DNA of 33,657 nucleotides from a virus: IMG/VR virus record IMGVR_UViG_3300006880_000037, positions 1 to 33,657 of that record; one strand, given 5' to 3'. Below are positions 30,301 through 33,657 of the stretch, piece by piece; within the stretch, counting starts at the first letter, position 1; every line of letters begins with the position of its first letter. Position numbers and translations under genes: made by a program. A model generated the notes under the pieces. It did no database searches, had not been told where the DNA came from, and saw only the letters and a list, made by a program, of their open reading frames with translations.

Positions 30301-31542
30301 CTCGGACGGGGCGTCGTCCTCGGACCAGTTGCCCGCCTTGCGGACGGCTTCGTCGGACAGCCGCTCGTCCAACGCGAGCGCGTCGGCCTGCCGGTCGGGG
30401 CGGATGACCAATGCGCTCGGGTCGTACCAGAACATGTAGTCGTCAGGGTCGACGCCGAGGATCGACAGCGCAGCCCGGCCGTAGCCGGAGTACAGCGCAT
30501 CAGCAACCCGGGCCACCAGCGGCTCGATCTGGAGCTTGATGGTGGACTCTTCGATCTGCCAGGCGGACCAGTGGTTGGCAGAACCCTGGCCGAGGAGGAT
30601 CTCGGCCGGCTGGTCGAGGGCGAGCGCGAGCTGGCGGATAGCCTCCTGGCGCAACTCCAGGGTCTCGGCCTGGAACGGGGTCTCGAACGTCTGCCACTTA
30701 ATCTTGTCGATGTACTCGCCAGCGATCTGGACAATGATCGGGACAAGCGCGGCTGCGTTGGACTGGTCGAGCAGCGCCGCCGCCATGGCCCGCTCGATGA
30801 TCTTCATGAGTCCTGCTGCGCCGGCTGCCGAATCATCCCCTGACGGAAACTCCAGCTCCTCCGGCAGAAACAGCAGCCCCGCGCCGGCCAGCCGCGAATC
30901 GATCTGGGCGAAAACCTTCTTGCGGAGCTGTTCCAACTCCCGCAAGTCGGGCAGCGCCGCCCGAACAGGGGAGTTGGCCAGGTCGTAGCGTCGCGGATGT
31001 GGGGTCCAGGCCCGAATCAGCAGGTCTTTGCCGGGGTCCAGCTCGTGCTTACCGCCGCCGTAGACATTGGATCGGTCGACGATGACCCGGCCAGCCTGCC
31101 GCCGGATCTCCGAAGTGGAGACGATGTACCAGATGTCCTTCTTGGCATTGGCAACCGACTCGGCGACGATGTAGGACTCGCCAGCGACGTAGAGCTGGAT
31201 GCCGAGGGTGCGGAGAGCTTCAGCCTTCTGGGTGGGGCCACCGAACATGGTGCCAGCAACCACGGCCAGCTTCGGGTCGGAGACCTCTTCGCCGGGTCCG
31301 CCGTCTTCGTCGAGCTTGGCCAGATAGAGCCGGCACCGGGACAGTGCATTGCCCATCCAGTCGGCGGCGTAGCGCAGGGCTCCCCGGTCGTCGTAGTGGC
31401 GCCAGGCTTCCTCCTGCCACCGCTGGTCGCCAAGCTTCCAGTTTTTCCAGCTCGTCCCGTCCAGGGCAATCGACGCTGCCGCCGCGACGATGGCCTTCGG
31501 CCGGGCGGGCACAAGGTCTGCGCTGGTGCGCCGGAAGGCCAC
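27325..31542 (-). CDS. Portal polyprotein with C-terminal effector-like domains
   Basis: A 1405-residue protein from GTG 31542. Residues 1-450 are a phage portal (RRQAGRVIVDRSNVYGGG; EILLGQGSANHWSAWQIEES). Residues 480-595 are a common actinophage portal extension (IVRRALEKAGHRLLT). C599, C603 and C612 form motif 1 (CRNPLHPGPC). About 735-855 has a GNAT-like pattern (QGGGFSQRYNAGAEEIYHDA then GGYTWASQGYDF). C1046, C1052 and C1061 repeat the motif. About 1120-1390 is a zinc metallopeptidase domain with HEFGH at 1263-1267 and SEDFAES with E1338, resembling anthrax lethal factor. Normal portals have about 450-600 residues. The extension is likely carried in, or processed from, the virion. Confidence 0.82.
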   Translation of the reverse strand: MAFRRTSADLVPARPKAIVAAAASIALDGTSWKNWKLGDQRWQEEAWRHYDDRGALRYAADWMGNALSRCRLYLAKLDEDGGPGEEVSDPKLAVVAGTMFGGPTQKAEALRTLGIQLYVAGESYIVAESVANAKKDIWYIVSTSEIRRQAGRVIVDRSNVYGGGKHELDPGKDLLIRAWTPHPRRYDLANSPVRAALPDLRELEQLRKKVFAQIDSRLAGAGLLFLPEELEFPSGDDSAAGAAGLMKIIERAMAAALLDQSNAAALVPIIVQIAGEYIDKIKWQTFETPFQAETLELRQEAIRQLALALDQPAEILLGQGSANHWSAWQIEESTIKLQIEPLVARVADALYSGYGRAALSILGVDPDDYMFWYDPSALVIRPDRQADALALDERLSDEAVRKAGNWSEDDAPSEEELLRKKTWQLVLAQPTLISNKDIQKTLGVDWNIEGAEAGAKPSPPEPAPGVPQPRGLPQPPRSTETPAQEAALIVGADLIVRRALEKAGHRLLTAPRRGQFAGIPAWELHCHIPVSSGDAERLTGESWEPARALANRLGMDPDVMVDMLATYTTSLMCHGEVHDYTRFGTYVSQALDLIGHAECGHYCRNPLHPGPCRGWRRQLDVAPELRRDKDPEPRAARRSRRRTTQPGDEDRGTRRTADTGTDREAESSRGRRRNQEQVTVEEAQRVLDMTETKESKKKLPAGSDPKTDLMKSLRSSGGSAEELDEAQKRVREAMIAAYSINDRESGLRTDITDFGVYDVNGQPVAGIEIEIYNRSGFLVGTSSRTWRLDEAGRLRVTHEYLSLDRSVQGGGFSQRYNAGAEEIYHDAGVAWIDIHADIDVGGYTWASQGYDFRGDNDLRRIAAGFQRHRETLASDDPDAIEIDALLARSTPEAFIAGTHPTPYEFAMLGRSRPRSRVRNGRPVTVWTGKLLLLNTDWYGRKPITEPVRVFDSAGRHRFVAAAGAEDAWDARQDFLDAVADLSLRYADAFGEIVPAYPEDAQPNAEGRTDYAEHHHLISAAPGIAQVWLDEADELFGGMTAAAHLSCQPGEFCRNPLHPGPCKGWKKQIDKAPELRRDMDADEPPERGGGRSGGTSRAGGGRHRTASGGRSTRQARSGQVGTLDALTPGRSWWNRMSGDTGPGDYYVVNNVNIQGHLVRHGFAVRRNGIAYMVETDGPVGPNGPNLRLVDKLERVHQTLPEGSEQYQKAYNALLGRNPEDARWAREYNRRGFTSLATAGDGSTTIWNDYARTEREVALQNHASHEFGHNVAYEAGARWNNPIHDTREWLDAGTKDAQRRAPTNFEPEIIEGMHRLSLTPDHSARYPNGVTTYGVSAASEDFAESLSLYLLEGPVGFSGTGDEPVPVYFRQLFPARAKILDRMFPAVARAQRRRLRQERAAAERDRR

Positions 31543-31545
31543 GCC

Positions 31546-31854
31546 TCACCTACCGATCGAGCTGAGCATGCCGGTGATCTGGCTGAACGCGAGAAACGCG
31601 ACGGGGACCAGCAGCCACGGGGAGTCTCCCCACAGCCACCACAGTGGCGCAAACAATGCCGCCACCCAGATGCTCATGCACCACTGGCACAGCAGCAGGT
31701 ACGCACGCCAGTTGGTGCAGTCGTCCGCCGGGGCATCCCGACAGAACCTGCGCACCAGCCGCATCCGCACCTGTTCGGTGATCCGATCACTGGTGATCAA
31801 CCCGGTCAGCCGGGCGCAGGCCAGTGCCCAGATGACGAAGGTGAAGACCAGCAT
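31546..31854 (-). CDS. DUF1360-like membrane protein
   Basis: A 102-residue protein (ATG 31854). It opens with a hydrophobic helix VFTFVIWALACARLTGLITS, then DRITEQVRMRLVRRFC, a CQWCMSIW motif near 56-63 within a second helix, and a third segment (WLLVPVAFLAFSQITGM). The R-L-x-x-LIT-x-D-x-I pattern and CxxC-x-S-IW are typical of DUF1360 proteins, which occur beside terminase and portal genes of actinophages. Biochemical role unknown. Confidence 0.75.
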   Translation of the reverse strand: MLVFTFVIWALACARLTGLITSDRITEQVRMRLVRRFCRDAPADDCTNWRAYLLLCQWCMSIWVAALFAPLWWLWGDSPWLLVPVAFLAFSQITGMLSSIGR

Positions 31855-31893
31855 GACCAGAAGCGTAGGAGATCTTACGACGGTTGCGTAGCG

Positions 31894-33345
31894 TTAACCG
31901 ACGGAAACGCCCGCAACCGGCAGCCGGCCGGAGGTCTCCACCCCGCCGGGGACGGCCACGTTCGCGCGTCCGCGCTCCCGCGAACGTAGGTATGCCTGCG
32001 CGTGGACCAGCGCATCGATTCGGTCCGGAGAGTCCACATCCTCGTCCGGTACCCAGGTGCACTGCTGGTCTTCCAGCTCGACGAACTGCCCCACGTGGTG
32101 GACCCGCCCCTGCTCGTAGCGCATGGCGGTCGGCTCGGCGCGCAGCCGTTTCCCGTGCAGCGCGTGTACATCCTTCATCGGTGGTGCCCCGCCGGGAGGG
32201 AACAGCCCCTCACGCTGCATCTCCTTGTACGCGTCGCCCATGACCTGGGTCAGCCACTGCTTGCCGAAGTTGTCCTCGTAGATGAGCACGTTGGCGTCCA
32301 GAGCCAGGAACAGCTCCCACGCCCGCCGCGCGCCGGCTCGACCGGAGATCTGCTTGGACACGTCGGCGAGCACGTAGTCCTCGTTGTCCACCCCACGGCC
32401 CACCGCGACGATTCCCATCTCGTCCCCGGTGCCGGTACCGGAGGGGTCGACCCCCACCGCGACCATCTTCATCTCCGGCCGCTGCTCCGGCTTCACCCGG
32501 TACTTTTCGATCAAGGCGTGATTCCACAGGGCGCCTTCGACGTCTTCCAGCAGCTCCCCGTGTAGCTCCTGCCGACCGACGGTGGTTCCCTCGTACTCCT
32601 TGCGGAACTCGGCGATGGTGTCCTGGGACAGGTTGGCGAAGTTCTCGTAGGTGGAGCCGGTGGTGACCCGGACCGCCAGGTCCCCAGCCTTCCACCGCCG
32701 GTACCAGTCTTTGATCAGCTTGATGGGCTTGGGGGTGGTGGTGACCACACACCGGGGACGTCCACCGGGCAGGTCCGCCCGCAGCGAAGGCATGATGCCT
32801 TCCAGCCACACCGCATGCGTGTAGCGCCACTTGCCCAGCTCGTCCAGCCACGCGCCGGCTGCGTTGTAGCCACGGCCGGTGTTCTCGTCGTCGACCCCCT
32901 CGAAGTAGATCTGCTGTCCATCCTTCAACAGGGTGATCATCGGCTTGGGGGCTTTGGCGTAGTGGTAGTCGACCCCCTTGACGTAGCCCTTACGGTGCAG
33001 GACGGCGATGATCCCCGATGGTCCCTCGATGCAGAAGGTGCGGGTGTCGGCGAGGGTTTGGCCGACGACCAGCCATTGGGTGACGTTGCCGGCCCGGTCC
33101 CGAGGGAATTTCAGCGCTTGTTCGACGAGCCACTCCGCTCCGGTGCGGGTCTTCCCCCAGCCTCGGCCGGTCAACATCAGCCAGATGAACCAGTCCCCGG
33201 TGGGAGGGTGCTGTTCCGGCCGGGCGACCCACCACCACTCACCGATGGAGATGTCGTCGAGAACCCACGGCTCCTGCTTCCGCAGCCACTCCTCCTGGAC
33301 CTGCGCCGGCAGGGTAGCCAGCCGTTCCAGTGGGGACAGCGACAC
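31894..33345 (-). CDS. terL: Terminase large subunit
   Basis: A 483-residue protein from GTG 33345 (GGGAGG upstream). The ATPase domain has a Walker A GRGWGKT at 60-66, Walker B WLDELG with D168/E169, and a TTTP coupling motif near 202-205. The RNase-H-like nuclease carries D300 (GVDPSG), the E357/D358 pair (YEDNFG) and D444 (RIDALVHA). It cuts and drives DNA into the prohead. A small subunit is not in the window and should lie to the right. It starts the leftward head operon. About 100 bases separate it from a divergent plus-strand gene. Confidence 0.93.
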   Translation of the reverse strand: MSLSPLERLATLPAQVQEEWLRKQEPWVLDDISIGEWWWVARPEQHPPTGDWFIWLMLTGRGWGKTRTGAEWLVEQALKFPRDRAGNVTQWLVVGQTLADTRTFCIEGPSGIIAVLHRKGYVKGVDYHYAKAPKPMITLLKDGQQIYFEGVDDENTGRGYNAAGAWLDELGKWRYTHAVWLEGIMPSLRADLPGGRPRCVVTTTPKPIKLIKDWYRRWKAGDLAVRVTTGSTYENFANLSQDTIAEFRKEYEGTTVGRQELHGELLEDVEGALWNHALIEKYRVKPEQRPEMKMVAVGVDPSGTGTGDEMGIVAVGRGVDNEDYVLADVSKQISGRAGARRAWELFLALDANVLIYEDNFGKQWLTQVMGDAYKEMQREGLFPPGGAPPMKDVHALHGKRLRAEPTAMRYEQGRVHHVGQFVELEDQQCTWVPDEDVDSPDRIDALVHAQAYLRSRERGRANVAVPGGVETSGRLPVAGVSVG

Positions 33346-33412
33346 CGTGGACCTCCCATGTTGATCTGGCGCCAGGGTAGCCGGCGGACAGCTTCCCCCG
33401 CAGCGTGCAACA

Positions 33413-33431
33413 TGTATGATCTGGACAGACA
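33413..33431. promoter_or_regulatory. Operator dyad in the divergent region right of terL
   Basis: TGTATG-N7-CAGACA, 15 bases before the ATG at 33446. The left half overlaps a possible rightward -10 TATGAT (33415-33420); no good -35 is visible. Confidence 0.6.
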
Positions 33432-33445
33432 GAACGGAGACCGGG

Positions 33446-33657
33446 ATGCCCCACCCACCGACAGATGCCTGCGCCGACGACCACTGCTACTCCCACGACG
33501 AGGACGAGCCGCTGGCTGCCGGAACGGTTGCCTACATCACCTGTGGTGAGTGCCTGCACCTGTACCAAACGGCTGGGGACCTGGAACGGGCCTACGTCGA
33601 GACCATGCCCAAGCCGGGTCCCGACGCCAACGGCTTCGTCTGGCCGGAGATCCGTCC
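33446..33657 (+). CDS. Cys/His-rich small protein, partial
   Basis: ATG 33446 follows GGAG at 7 bases. The frame stays open to the window end, giving the first 70 residues. It has a zinc-binding pattern: ACADDHCYSHDED near 8-20 and ITCGECLHLY near 31-40. The rest (TAGDLERAYVETMPKPGPDA) is helical. Similar small zinc-type proteins are encoded beside terminase genes in actinophages, to my knowledge without a known function. The true end lies outside the window. Confidence 0.68.
   Translation, partial: MPHPPTDACADDHCYSHDEDEPLAAGTVAYITCGECLHLYQTAGDLERAYVETMPKPGPDANGFVWPEIR

Noticed and set aside
1-33657. CRISPR array
   Set aside because: No regularly spaced direct repeats of 25-40 bases were seen; the repeated 19-bp dyads are scattered and palindromic.
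1-33657. Insertion sequence or transposase
   Set aside because: No transposase-like reading frame or flanking terminal repeats recognised.

Overview
The window is about 33.7 kb of high-GC DNA with many GTG starts. It carries almost a complete late gene module of a tailed, siphovirus-type actinobacteriophage or an integrated prophage. The host cannot be named from sequence alone. The r1t-type holin, DUF1360-like membrane protein, DUF5047-like tail protein and portal/MuF/protease order are all typical of phages of high-GC Gram-positives. Nearly all structural genes lie on the minus strand, so the module reads right to left. Both ends are cut through genes.

Right to left: a cut plus-strand Cys/His-rich gene (33446-33657); terminase large subunit (31894-33345); a DUF1360-like membrane protein; a 1405-residue portal polyprotein (27325-31542) whose C-terminal 900 residues hold two Cys-rich linker motifs, a possible acetyltransferase-like domain and an anthrax-lethal-factor-like HEFGH metallopeptidase domain; a MuF protein; a small Acb2/Tad1-like protein; and the capsid maturation protease. 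Between protease and major capsid gene (about 18890-23940) sits an accessory block with its own promoters, operators and terminators. It holds a leaderless HTH regulator, a three-gene plus-strand cassette with a HicA-like protein, a DUF2637-like membrane protein, several unknown small genes, three tRNA-like RNA elements and a phosphoribosyltransferase-like gene.

After a near-perfect terminator the structural genes resume: major capsid protein, capsid-associated proteins (including a PKD-domain and a fibre-like protein), probable tail tube, Cys-rich neck proteins, HK97-gp10-like protein, two tail assembly chaperones, tape measure, four baseplate/minor tail genes, a set of receptor-binding-type beta proteins, two membrane proteins, endolysin, holin and a beta-rich virion-type protein. 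At the far left are an excisionase/MerR-like HTH gene, terminator hairpins, and the N-terminal part of a replication-initiator-like HTH protein cut by the window edge.

The most striking regulatory signal is a 19-bp dyad, TGTMTK-N7-NAKACA, found upstream of or across the start of essentially every non-structural transcription unit and not in front of ordinary structural genes. Two pairs flank recognisable promoters with about 50-bp spacing. This looks like a phage-wide repressor regulon. Together with the portal-borne metallopeptidase, the tRNA-like elements and the Acb2-like and HicA-like genes, it is the best candidate for under-described biology here.
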